From Verrucomicrobiales bacterium (lineage in GTDB: Bacteria; Verrucomicrobiota; Verrucomicrobiia; Limisphaerales; J093), in assembly GCA_024233305.1 (NCBI GenBank), contig JACKPV010000023.1:310001-374000 (forward strand): DNA of 64,000 nucleotides, in the 5' to 3' direction. Positions 1-8,521 of this stretch are shown here, one piece after another. Within the stretch, counting starts at the first letter, position 1. Every line of letters starts with the position of its first letter. Made by a program: the position numbers and the translations under genes. The notes under the pieces were generated by a model. It saw only the letters and a program-made list of their open reading frames with translations. It searched no databases and was not told the origin of the DNA.

Positions 1-1
1 C

Positions 2-94
2 GCCCCCGGCCACGAAACCTACCCGAACCTTAACCGGCCCGAGGTGCAACGGGTCTTCGCCAACGCAGTGCAATGGGCCGCCGCGTCCCGGTGA
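2..94 (+). CDS. 3' end of a ThuA-like (trehalose-utilisation type) protein, partial
   Basis: The window opens inside a gene. Reading from base 2 gives 30 residues and a TGA: a GHETYPNLNRPEV stretch followed by NAVQWAA just before the stop. ThuA-like class-I glutamine-amidotransferase-fold proteins typically end with a conserved GHG/GHE turn, a proline-containing segment and an N-A-x-x-W-A-A helix, so the ending fits. These proteins are common in Verrucomicrobiota and Planctomycetota beside sugar-catabolic genes. Only the last helix is present, so the function rests on a short match. Confidence 0.55.
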   Translation, partial: APGHETYPNLNRPEVQRVFANAVQWAAASR

Positions 95-132
95 AGCCCG
101 CCCGGATCGCCGGACCACCGCCTCTTCCTGCC

Positions 133-537
133 ATGCGCACCTTCAACCGAAGAAAGCTCCTGGGCCGGCTGATCCTCCTGCCAGTCGGGCCGCTCCTTGC
201 CGCCGGTTGCGCCAATCCGCAAAAACAGGCTGCCATCCGCGCGAAGATCCAGTTCGACCTCGAGGCCCTCAACGAGGATGGGTTGATCGGACCGCCGGAT
301 GGTCTTCGGGCGGTTGACTACGAGTTCTGCATTCCCGCGAATCCCGAATACCTTACCGAAGTGCAACTGATCGATCCGTCGGTGGTGATGATGCGCGACA
401 GTCAGGGCCGCGTCGGCTGCGCGCCGGACGAGTGGCTGTGCTTGGGAAACACCCACCAGACCGACGCCCAGGGGGTGTTGTTGCGGCTGGCGCAACTACC
501 GTACGTCTACGTCATCCGGCCCTGCTTCTGGGAATGA
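133..537 (+). CDS. small secreted lipoprotein, unknown function
   Basis: A 134-residue protein. The ATG at 133 is preferred over the in-frame ATG at 73, which would overlap the previous gene's stop and add an unstructured arginine/proline-rich leader. The chosen N-terminus has a basic n-region with a double arginine (NRRKLLG), a hydrophobic stretch and LLAAGC, a plausible lipobox with Cys at about residue 25. The mature part mentions no recognisable catalytic motif; it contains three scattered cysteines and ends in a hydrophobic LPYVYVIRPCFWE tail. I do not recognise the family. It probably sits anchored in the periplasm or outer membrane. It lies 38 bases after the ThuA-like gene and may be cotranscribed. 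Confidence 0.7.
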   Translation: MRTFNRRKLLGRLILLPVGPLLAAGCANPQKQAAIRAKIQFDLEALNEDGLIGPPDGLRAVDYEFCIPANPEYLTEVQLIDPSVVMMRDSQGRVGCAPDEWLCLGNTHQTDAQGVLLRLAQLPYVYVIRPCFWE

Positions 538-624
538 CCCGCGAGCGGCCGACGACCCCGCGCACAGCGGGCGGGACAAGGGCCGCCATTGCCGGCTGAA
601 CCTCGCACCGCAAGCCGGCGCGCG

Positions 625-984
625 TCACTTCCCGGCCCGCAAGATCTTCTCCATGGGCTTTCCCTTGGCCAGTTCATCCACCAGCTTGTCGAGATAGCGT
701 ATCTCGCGCATCGTTGATTCCCGGATCTCCTCCACCCGGACCCCGCAGACGACTCCCTTGATCAAGCTCCGGCAGGGATTGAGGCGGGGAGCTTCCCTGA
801 AGAACGTCTCAAAATCCGTCTGGGACTCCAATTGCGCTGCCAATTCCGCCAAGCTGTAGCCCGTCAGCCAGCAAATGATGGCATCCACCTCCGCCTTGTG
901 GCGCCCCTTCCTCTCCGCCTTCGCGATATACAGCGGATAAACACTCGCGAAGCTCGTCGTGTAGATTCGATGTTTCGATTGCAT
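625..984 (-). CDS. DUF2200 family protein
   Basis: A 119-residue cytoplasmic protein starting at MQSKHRIYTTSFASVYPLY, which matches the usual start of DUF2200; the longer open frame to 1023 only adds a low-complexity leader. Other family hallmarks are KAERKGR followed by a WLTGYS segment, an FF-x-EAP segment, GVVCGVRVEEI and a C-terminal LVDELAKGKPMEKIL. DUF2200 proteins are small, single-domain and of unknown biochemical role, structurally likened to YdhG/DUF1801-like fold proteins. It stands alone, convergent with the lipoprotein gene, and nothing nearby suggests a job. Scattered presence across phyla makes lateral acquisition plausible, but this is inference. Confidence 0.85.
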   Translation of the reverse strand: MQSKHRIYTTSFASVYPLYIAKAERKGRHKAEVDAIICWLTGYSLAELAAQLESQTDFETFFREAPRLNPCRSLIKGVVCGVRVEEIRESTMREIRYLDKLVDELAKGKPMEKILRAGK

Positions 985-1504
985 AGGACTACCCGGCCTG
1001 ACGTGTGCTGCTGGTGGCCGCATCCCGGGAGGAGCCGAAAACGCTGTGCGGGTTGGCCGGCAGCGACCGCAAGCTGGCTCCGGCGAAGTTCAGCATGTGG
1101 TGAATTGCGGCGCTCGACGTGCGCCCATCCTCAGCGCCGACCCCGAAAGGCCTGGGTTCTGGTTTTCGATAGTCATGGTCTGGCGGTTGGGCTGGGAGGT
1201 CGGGCGGGCGCACTCGGTGGTCCAAGCGACCAAGCGCGGCTCGGATGGATTTGGCGGCTCGGGCACCCTTCCTACGGATTGGCGGGTGGTCCGGTAGCGG
1301 TTGGCAGACCGGGCTTGCGGCAGGACCGGCGTCCATCCGTTTGGTTCCCTCTCGCTTGGGCCAAGGGGACGCGCATGGCAGGGCGTCCGAACGGCACGGA
1401 GTCGTGGGAAGAAGAAGGCTGGATCGATGGGAGGAATCGGCTAGGGTGGCGACCGGGCCGGGATGTTCGGTTCCTGCTGTGCTGAAACGCTTTTCAATCA
1501 AGCC
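985..1504. other. 520-bp intergenic stretch with no recognisable gene
   Basis: The space between the divergent DUF2200 and beta-hexosaminidase genes. Short open frames exist in several phases but lack family features and overlap one another. No repeat of the families found elsewhere in the window is visible. It presumably contains the promoters of both flanking genes; I could not pick a convincing -35/-10 pair. Confidence 0.5.
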
Positions 1505-3238
1505 ATGACACCACGACTTATTCCGGTGCTGCTGCTGCTGACGAGTTCGCTGGCGCCGGCTTCGCTGCCGGCCGGGCGGCCGGCTCTCGTTCCGACTCCT
1601 TGGCAGATGATGCCCGGGGAGGGAAAGTTCCGGATCGACCCGGCCACGGTCACAATTTGCTATCGGGACGATCGGCTGGCGTTTGCGGCGACCTGGCTGG
1701 CGGGGCAGCTTGCGCGGACCTTCGACACGGAAATGAAACCGGTTCAGGTCGAATCGACACCTGACCGGAACTGCATCCGGTTTGAACTCGCCACGGAGGG
1801 AGCCGTTCCACCGGCGGAAGGCTATCGGTTGGTGGTGACGCCGCAGCGAGCGACCATTTTGGCTGGGGATACTTCGGGCGCGCTTTATGGCGCGATCACC
1901 CTGCTGCAGCTCGGGCCGTCCGTGGCATTCCGGGACTTCGCGCTGTGCGACTCCGTCCCGGGCCACGATCCGGGCGAGGAGAACCGTCAGGGGCCGCGCT
2001 GGCATCGGGTGCAGTATCCGGTGCCGGAACCGATCGACGGATACAGCGTGCCATGTGTTTCCATTGAGGATTCTCCGCGATTTACCTGGCGCGGTCTGCT
2101 GATCGATCCCGCCCGGTTCTACGTCTCCATCGAAGAGATGAAGCGGTATGTGGACATCATGCTGCTGCACAAACTCAACACGCTGCAGATCCACCTGACC
2201 GACGGGCAGGGTTGGCGGATCGAGATCAAGGCGTTCCCCGCGTTGGTGACCACCGGAGCGATCGGCGTCGGGAACCAGCCGCAGAATGTCCGCACCTATC
2301 CGTTGGACGGCTCCAAACCGAAGGGCTGTTACTACTACACCCAGTTGGAGCTGAAGGGCCTCGTGGCCTACGCCGCGGCTCGAGGGGTGACGGTTGTGCC
2401 CGAGATTGAGATGCCGGGGCACACCGCAGCGCTGTTGCGCAGCTGCCCGGAGTTGCTCTGCCAGGGAAGCGACGAGATCAAGCCGGGCAATTCCATCTGC
2501 GTGGGGCAGGAGCGAACTTATGAGGTGCTGACGGCGATTCTCGATGAAGTCATGGAGGTGTTCCCGAGCCGGTACATCCACCTTGGAACCGACGAATGCT
2601 GGCGGGGGAACTGGGAACACTGCACGCATTGCCGGGCGAAGATGCTGGAGCTTGGCGCGACCGATACCCTGGCCCTCCACGGCTACTTTGTGGAGCGAGT
2701 GTCGGAGTACCTTCAGGCGAAAGGGCGGAAGGCCGCCGGCTGGGACGAGATCTTTGAGACGGGAGACAAGCCCGGGATCCTCGGCATGTTCTGGCGGGGG
2801 CATTCGCCGGAGGCTGTTCGCATGGTGGAGCGGGCCGCCAGGCAGGGACAACTGCTGGTCATGACGCCCACCACGCATTGCTACCTCGATTACCGGCAGG
2901 CGCAGGACTTGAGCAACGATCCGCCCGGCCTGGGAAACAGCGTCGTCTCGCTGGAGAAGGTGTATGGGTTCGAGCCAATCCCGGATTATCTGGTGCCGGA
3001 GCTGCATCGCAACGTCATCGGCTTGCAGGGCAATCTGTGGGGCGAGGTGCTGTTCAGTTTTCCGCACATGCAGTATCAGACGTGGCCTCGCGCCTGCGCC
3101 CTGGCGGAAGTGGGCTGGTCCAACCCGGAAGGCCGCGATTACCGCGAGTTCGTGGGGCGGTTGCAGGGGGGCCATTTGGACCGGCTCCGGGCCGCTGGCG
3201 TGACATTTCGAGAGCCCGGTCCGGAGGACGCGCCGTAA
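1505..3238 (+). CDS. secreted beta-N-acetylhexosaminidase, GH20
   Basis: A 577-residue protein. The start at 1505 (MTPRLIPVLLLLTSSLAP) gives a clean signal peptide. Residues about 30-150 form the alpha/beta GH20 N-terminal domain (GYRLVV, SGALYGAITLLQL). From about 200 comes the catalytic barrel: FTWRGLLIDPARF, a KLNTLQIHLTDGQGWR strand, EIEMPGHT, and HLGTDEC with the catalytic Asp363-Glu364 pair (Asp positions the substrate acetamido group, Glu is the acid). A late WGE motif closes the active site. GH20 enzymes release terminal GlcNAc or GalNAc from chitin fragments and glycoconjugates by substrate-assisted catalysis. HLGTDE replaces the commoner HLGGDE without loss of catalytic residues. 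It acts in the periplasm or outside the cell. Confidence 0.93.
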   Translation: MTPRLIPVLLLLTSSLAPASLPAGRPALVPTPWQMMPGEGKFRIDPATVTICYRDDRLAFAATWLAGQLARTFDTEMKPVQVESTPDRNCIRFELATEGAVPPAEGYRLVVTPQRATILAGDTSGALYGAITLLQLGPSVAFRDFALCDSVPGHDPGEENRQGPRWHRVQYPVPEPIDGYSVPCVSIEDSPRFTWRGLLIDPARFYVSIEEMKRYVDIMLLHKLNTLQIHLTDGQGWRIEIKAFPALVTTGAIGVGNQPQNVRTYPLDGSKPKGCYYYTQLELKGLVAYAAARGVTVVPEIEMPGHTAALLRSCPELLCQGSDEIKPGNSICVGQERTYEVLTAILDEVMEVFPSRYIHLGTDECWRGNWEHCTHCRAKMLELGATDTLALHGYFVERVSEYLQAKGRKAAGWDEIFETGDKPGILGMFWRGHSPEAVRMVERAARQGQLLVMTPTTHCYLDYRQAQDLSNDPPGLGNSVVSLEKVYGFEPIPDYLVPELHRNVIGLQGNLWGEVLFSFPHMQYQTWPRACALAEVGWSNPEGRDYREFVGRLQGGHLDRLRAAGVTFREPGPEDAP

Positions 3239-3493
3239 AGCCCGCCTTCCTGGGCCGGTCAAGGCGACTCCTGACGGCGCGTTCCTCGTCAACGACCGAA
3301 GCGTGATCATGGAGGGTGTTGGATGACGATGAGGCGACAGGTTCGTAGTGCCCAGCTTCCCTGATCCACGGCGCTGCTGCGAGCGGATTAGTCTTGGGTG
3401 GCCTCAGGGCCTGGGAGCGACGGCTTCGTGCCGTCATTCCCCGATGCTGGGCATGGTCTGGGGCGGAGAACAACCCTGACGTCGATGGCAAAG

Positions 3494-5065
3494 TCAGGTC
3501 CGGTGGCTGAGGTCGAGCCAGTCGATGCCCACTTTCTTCAGCGCATATCCGGTTTCCCGACGGTAGTCGCCGTAGCAGGTCATCCAGTGAAACCCCTTCA
3601 TTTCGCGGAGCAGAGTTTCGGTGTCCCCTTCGATTGCCACGTCGATCTGGGAGCGGCAGATGTCGAGAAACGGATTGGCTTTGACCGTGCCCCGGAAGCC
3701 CACCCACCGACGACTGTTGAAGTCGGGGATGAGATTGGTCAGCGTTTGTCCGAGCCGCATTTCGACCTTGGGAGCCGCGCCATAGTCCGACTCGAAGTGG
3801 GTGAGGATGCGCACTTTCTCTGGCGTCCGGCCGTCGAGTTTCCGGGGAGCCGTGCAGTGGGCGAGGGTTACCGTGCCTTCGTAGGGGTAGGTGGGATCGT
3901 TCAGGAACACCGGTTTGCCGGCGATGTAGTGCAGCAGCACACCGGAGGGAATCACGACGAAATCCGACTCGCAGAACGCCAGGTAGCCTTCGTCGTTCAG
4001 AAGGCTCAGGGGCATGCAGGCCGTCGTTTGCGACATGCCCATGATGGTGCCCATGCAGTGGTTCACGGTAATGGCATCGGTCGCGGCGGCGTCCATCAGA
4101 TGCTTGAACACCTCCGTCAGCACGAAGGCGCGCTCGACAAAGTCCCGGTCCGTTTCGAGAGATACGTCCGGCGACGCGAGGTAGTCATCCGCCGCCTGCC
4201 GGCAACGTTCCACCAAGCCGGTGTCCGCCTGCGCCTTTTCGATCAACCGCGCCAGTTCCTCGTAGGACACGTCCACCAGTTCCATCCCGAACTGCCGTCG
4301 GGCGAGTTCGGGCGCCTGCCGGCCGCCTTCTCCCCAGCCGGAAGGGCCGCCAATGGCGAGGATCTTCTTGCCGAGCGTGTTCTTCAGTCCGGCAAGCGCC
4401 CGCAACCGCCAGAGGACCTCGTCGTGGTTGTCGACCACCACGTCCATCACGTCCATGCCGGGCTGGCCGAACTCGTCCACGGTCTTCCGCAGGTAACGGT
4501 TGTGGGCAATCTCGTACCACAGGTAGACCGGTCCCGAGCGATGGCGGACAAACATGAGGTTCCACTTCTTCGGATCGGTGAGTTGCTCCTGCAAGTCGAG
4601 CCAGCCGCCGGCTGCATAGAGAAGCACGCCGTCGTGATCCCCCGTCACGATCTCCTTCGCCTGGGCCACCGTCTTGCAGCGTTTCACCGGGAGAACGTCG
4701 AGCGGGAAGTCCGCGACGGCTTGCATCTCGGCGAGCTGGCGGCGGATCAACGCCTGCTCCTGTTCCGCGTCGGCCTCCGTCTGGATGGCGCCCCAGCTGC
4801 GCCAGCTGGTGTGCTCGCGGCGCGTCGGCGTCTCGTAAATCAACACCGGCTGCATGCGCAAGGGCTTCCGGGTCGGGGGCTGGTGGGTGGAGGCGCCGAG
4901 GGCCTTGGCGGCGCGCAGGACGGTGGGCGAAAGCACCAGGGCGCCCGCCGCGGCCGCGGTCATGCCGCCGAGGAACTCACGCCGGCTGAAGTCACCCCCG
5001 AAGGCGCGCAGGCGGGAGGCGGAACAACACGGGCAACCAGATTGGGAAGAGGCTTGATGGTTCAT
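3494..5065 (-). CDS. Tat-exported L-fucose/L-arabinose isomerase-fold protein
   Basis: A 523-residue protein with a Tat signal: SRREFLGG at about residue 27, then an alanine-rich hydrophobic stretch. The body resembles the FucI/AraA sugar-isomerase superfamily: an N-terminal alpha/beta region (AQAKEIVTGDHDGVLLY), a central region with NHCMGTIMG and ESDF, and a C-terminal beta-rich part (ILTHFESDYGAAPKV, then RRWVGFRGTV). Known isomerases of this fold are cytoplasmic and bind Mn2+ through Glu, Asp and His; ESD and NH positions are present but I cannot assign the metal ligands by eye. Export is unusual for the fold, and recurs in Verrucomicrobiota and Planctomycetota, so isomerase activity should not be assumed. 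It faces the GH20 gene convergently. Confidence 0.65.
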   Translation of the reverse strand: MNHQASSQSGCPCCSASRLRAFGGDFSRREFLGGMTAAAAGALVLSPTVLRAAKALGASTHQPPTRKPLRMQPVLIYETPTRREHTSWRSWGAIQTEADAEQEQALIRRQLAEMQAVADFPLDVLPVKRCKTVAQAKEIVTGDHDGVLLYAAGGWLDLQEQLTDPKKWNLMFVRHRSGPVYLWYEIAHNRYLRKTVDEFGQPGMDVMDVVVDNHDEVLWRLRALAGLKNTLGKKILAIGGPSGWGEGGRQAPELARRQFGMELVDVSYEELARLIEKAQADTGLVERCRQAADDYLASPDVSLETDRDFVERAFVLTEVFKHLMDAAATDAITVNHCMGTIMGMSQTTACMPLSLLNDEGYLAFCESDFVVIPSGVLLHYIAGKPVFLNDPTYPYEGTVTLAHCTAPRKLDGRTPEKVRILTHFESDYGAAPKVEMRLGQTLTNLIPDFNSRRWVGFRGTVKANPFLDICRSQIDVAIEGDTETLLREMKGFHWMTCYGDYRRETGYALKKVGIDWLDLSHRT

Positions 5066-5207
5066 GACATTTCCTGTCGGGAAGCTGCTTTGTGATTAGT
5101 CATGAGAATCCTCCAAGCAGTCCTTGAGGTCAATGGAAAGTTCGCTGCCCCGGCAGGGCCGGCTACGGCTGAAGCGTTCCCAGCATGGGCCACAGGATTC
5201 CGCTTAC

Positions 5208-5273
5208 CCAGCCTTCGGGCACCCGCTCCCCATGCGACGGGAGAGGGGACGGGGTGAGGGGGCCTCCGCAGCA
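5208..5273 (-). repeat. short intergenic repeat (family C), copy 1
   Basis: About 65 bases resembling, in reverse complement, the stretch at 51947-52015: both read as a run of CCCCTC blocks, then a short GATGG/GCATGG spacer and AGNGGGTGCCCG. Arms of the form GGGTGCCCG and CACCCCGTCCCC give partial self-complementarity. Seen only twice here; similar C-rich intergenic repeats are common in high-GC Verrucomicrobiota. Confidence 0.5.
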
Positions 5274-5344
5274 AGTCCATCCGCCCGCGTCCCCGGTCAG
5301 CGGAGATCTCGCGGGCGGTGGGAATTGCGGTCGGGAGTCGGGCG

Positions 5345-5917
5345 TTATTTCCGTCGCCGCCGCCCCATGGCGATGGCCCCGAGCAGGAGAGCGGCGGCCG
5401 TGGCGGTCCCGGCCGGTTCGGGAATTTCGAGAATGTAACCCTTCATCACGGCCGTCTGCGGAACGTCGTTCCAGGTGGGCTGCAGGTTGTCGATTCCGTG
5501 GCCGAAGAACACCAGTCGCTCCTCGCCGCTGCCGGCATTGTTCGGCTCACCGCTCGCCCAGTTGGCATAGGCCCAGGGCTCGCCGGTGTGCCATCCCCAG
5601 CCGCCCGCCGGTTCGCTGGGAGGCGGGTCTGCCTGCCGGCCGCCCAGCCACGGCCCTTCGGTATTGCTGGCGGCGTCGTTGAACCAGAACGCCGGGTTGG
5701 AGGCCACCAGATCGAAGGCCACGGTGTTTTCGGCGGCCGACCCGATGGTCGCCAGATAGCCACCCTTGCTCTGCGCATCGAGCCTGGCTTCTTCCCAGGT
5801 GCAATCCAGGAGCACCGCGTCGTACCAGTGCCCGTTCCAGAATACCGCGGCCTGCCCGGTGAGGAATCCTGCGCCGAGGAGGCCCAGCGCGGTGGGCAAC
5901 ACATGGTTCATGATCAT
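5345..5917 (-). CDS. PEP-CTERM protein with C-type-lectin-like domain
   Basis: A 190-residue secreted protein. Starts at 5917 (MIMNH) or 5911 (MNH) are both plausible, leading into a signal peptide (VLPTALGLLGAGFLTGQAA). Residues about 25-160 look like a C-type-lectin-like fold: WEEARLDAQSKGGYLATI is the classical helix-1 pattern, then WLGG, WAYANWASGEPNN (the WxxGEPNN loop) and WND near the end. The C-terminus is a PEP-CTERM sorting signal: IPEPAG, a hydrophobic stretch and an RRRRK tail. Such proteins are processed by an exosortase and are linked with exopolysaccharide or envelope assembly. No exosortase gene is in the window. It is transcribed divergently from the propeller operon. Confidence 0.85.
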   Translation of the reverse strand: MIMNHVLPTALGLLGAGFLTGQAAVFWNGHWYDAVLLDCTWEEARLDAQSKGGYLATIGSAAENTVAFDLVASNPAFWFNDAASNTEGPWLGGRQADPPPSEPAGGWGWHTGEPWAYANWASGEPNNAGSGEERLVFFGHGIDNLQPTWNDVPQTAVMKGYILEIPEPAGTATAAALLLGAIAMGRRRRK

Positions 5918-6205
5918 ATCGTTGATAAGCCAATAACGGCCTGTTGTTGGGTTGCGACTACTGGTTCTAATAACATGGCAGGGGCGACTGCGCAAACGTC
6001 CGTTTCGTTCTGCGGCGATTCAGACCGTCGGGGAGGGGCGCGACCGCTTCGCTCCGTGACACGTGAACCAAGCGAGGGACGCCCCTTGCCGGCACCATCG
6101 CTCCTTGCCCGTTTGCCGGAGCGCAGTCCGGAAATTAGTACGTGTCCGTAATAATTTCGTTTGCATTGCCGGGCCGTCGTGACACCTTGGGGACCAGTGC
6201 GGCAA

Positions 6206-8506
6206 ATGCTTATGTTCAGCTCAGCTTTCGCTTTCCGATTGTCCCCCCGCGGCGGGCGCTTTCTTCGAGCCGGCCTGCTCGGGTTGTGCATCACTGGCTC
6301 CTCCCACGCGGCCGTCGAAGGATGGCTGCATTGGCGTGGCCCCTTCCAAAACGGCACTTCGCCCGAAACCGGCCTCCCGGACACCGTCGAGGTGGGGGGA
6401 CGGAGCGAGCTTTGGACCTATGACATCGCGGGTCGGGGCACGCCGGTGATCGCCAACGGTCGGGTTTACGCCTTCGGTTACCGGGGCGAAGGGCCGGATC
6501 TGCAGGAGTTTCTGAGCTGCTTGGACGAGAAGACCGGCAAGTTGCTCTGGGAAATCGGCTTCAACGATTACCTGAGCGACACCGTCTACAACCGCTACAG
6601 CATCGGCAGTCCCACCGTCGACAGCGAAACCGGCAACATCTACCTCCAGTCGACCTGCGGACGCACGATGTGTGTGACGCCCGAAGGCCACGTCGTTTGG
6701 GATCTCAGTCTCATGGAGCGGTTCGGCCGGCTTACCTTCCCCAACGGACGGACGGGTGCGCCCTCGGTGGACAATGATCGCGTCATTTTGCACTGCATCA
6801 CTTCCTATTGGGGGGCGGACGGTCCGGCGCGCGACCGGTTCTACGCATTCGACAAGCGCACCGGCGAACTGGTGTGGAGCGCGACCCCGGGGGTGACGCC
6901 GCAGGACAGCAGCTTCAGCTCGCCGGTCTTCGGCTGGAACAATGGACGACGCGTGCTCTACGCCGGAACCGGTTGCGGCAACGTGGTCGCCATCGACTCC
7001 CGCACCGGCGATCCCCTCTGGCGTTACCGGATTTCGCTGGGCGGCGTGAACAGTTCCGTAATCCTGATGGACGACCGGGTGATTGCGATTCAGGGCAAGG
7101 AATCGGTGGACAGCTCGGAGATCGGCCGGATGGTGGCCGTGAAGCTCGGGGCCGAACCCGCCTCCGGACAACCGGGGCCCGTGGACCTTGACGTCTCGAG
7201 CGAGCTGTGGCGGAACCGCCTGACGATGTTCACCAGTTCCCCGATTCTCGTGGGCGACCGGGTCTATCAGGTCACGCACACCGGCGAACTGGCCTGCGTG
7301 GACACCGCGAGTGGCGCGATTCTGTGGGAGCACAAGCTCGAAAACAGTCAGCTGCATGCCTCCCCCCTTTATGCCGACGGCAAGCTCTACGTGCCGATGA
7401 TCAGCGGCAAATTGTACATCCTGCGGTTGAAGGATGACGGCGTGGAGACGCTGGACGCCGAGGACTTGGGCGCGGAATGCATCGGATCCCCGGCCATCTG
7501 GAACGGCCGCCTCTACGTCCATACGAAGAACCGCCTCCACTGCTTCGGTACTGGAAGCCCCGGCCACGGCATGGTTTCCGGTCCAGGCGCCTACGACGAA
7601 CCACAGCCCGGTCCGCTGAGCCAGCTGGAGGTGGTCCCCAACGATGTCCTCCTCCGCCCTGGCGAACAGGTGCAATTCCGGACCGTCGGTCTGGATGCCA
7701 AGGGGAACCGGCTGGGCAAGCTGCCACCCGCCGGATTCGGGAAGTTCATCCCGCCGACAGCCCGGGTGCGGACGGAAGTCGACGGTGACCTGACCGTGGC
7801 GGGATTGCTCACCGCCGGGGATCGCGTATCGGCCGGAGCCATCCGGGCGGTGGCTTCCGGCGGTGCGGCCGGCACGGCCCGGGCGCGGGTGCTGCCGACG
7901 GCGCCCTTCGCGGAGGCCTTCGAGGACTTCGCCCTGAGCCAGGACAGCACCGACGCCCCGGGGACGAAGTTCGCCTATCCGCCGTTGCCGTGGATTGGCG
8001 CGCGGTTCAAGTGGGAGGTGCGCGAAGCCCACGGCAGCAAGGTCCTGGCGAAGACGCTGGACAACGTACTCTTTCAGCGTGCCATGACCTTTATCGGTCC
8101 CGAGGACATGGCGGGCTACACCATTGCCGCCGACGTGCTCACGGACGGCAACCGGCGCATGCGCTCGAACGTGGGTGTGATCAACCAGCGCTACATCATC
8201 GCCTTGGTCGGCAACGCCCAGATCCTCGAGGTCAGCTCGAATCACGACCGCGTGAAGGTGAGCGTGCCGTTTCGCTGGGACAGCGGCAAGTGGTACCGGA
8301 TCAAGTCCCGGGTGGACATCGCGCCGGATGGAACCGGGGTGGTGCGGGCCAAGGCCTGGCCGCGGGACGAAACCGAACCGGCGGCCTGGACCATCGAAGT
8401 GCCGCATCGCACGGCGCACCGGCAGGGGGCTCCCGGACTGTTTGGCTTCTCGCCTCAGAGCCGGTACCCGGTCTATGTGGACAATGTTTCGATTACTCAG
8501 AACTGA
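6206..8506 (+). CDS. secreted PQQ-type beta-propeller with Ig-like and lectin-like C-terminal domains
   Basis: About 766 residues. The start (6206 or 6212) is chosen to leave a signal peptide ending SSHAAVEG. Residues about 35-460 contain repeated PQQ/BamB-type blades: LDEKTGKLLWEI, FDKRTGELVWS, IDSRTGDPLWRY, VDTASGAILWEH, with LYVP and LYV strands between. About 480-570 looks like a bacterial Ig-like (Big) domain (LEVVPNDVLLRPGEQVQF). About 600-766 is beta-rich and ends GLFGFSPQ..VYVDNVSI, a pattern of concanavalin/LamG-like carbohydrate-binding domains. The calcium and PQQ ligands of true quinoprotein dehydrogenases are not evident, so this is more likely a structural or binding propeller. 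First gene of a rightward run; 15 bases separate it from the next. Confidence 0.8.
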   Translation: MLMFSSAFAFRLSPRGGRFLRAGLLGLCITGSSHAAVEGWLHWRGPFQNGTSPETGLPDTVEVGGRSELWTYDIAGRGTPVIANGRVYAFGYRGEGPDLQEFLSCLDEKTGKLLWEIGFNDYLSDTVYNRYSIGSPTVDSETGNIYLQSTCGRTMCVTPEGHVVWDLSLMERFGRLTFPNGRTGAPSVDNDRVILHCITSYWGADGPARDRFYAFDKRTGELVWSATPGVTPQDSSFSSPVFGWNNGRRVLYAGTGCGNVVAIDSRTGDPLWRYRISLGGVNSSVILMDDRVIAIQGKESVDSSEIGRMVAVKLGAEPASGQPGPVDLDVSSELWRNRLTMFTSSPILVGDRVYQVTHTGELACVDTASGAILWEHKLENSQLHASPLYADGKLYVPMISGKLYILRLKDDGVETLDAEDLGAECIGSPAIWNGRLYVHTKNRLHCFGTGSPGHGMVSGPGAYDEPQPGPLSQLEVVPNDVLLRPGEQVQFRTVGLDAKGNRLGKLPPAGFGKFIPPTARVRTEVDGDLTVAGLLTAGDRVSAGAIRAVASGGAAGTARARVLPTAPFAEAFEDFALSQDSTDAPGTKFAYPPLPWIGARFKWEVREAHGSKVLAKTLDNVLFQRAMTFIGPEDMAGYTIAADVLTDGNRRMRSNVGVINQRYIIALVGNAQILEVSSNHDRVKVSVPFRWDSGKWYRIKSRVDIAPDGTGVVRAKAWPRDETEPAAWTIEVPHRTAHRQGAPGLFGFSPQSRYPVYVDNVSITQN

Positions 8507-8521
8507 CGATTGCCGCTTATC

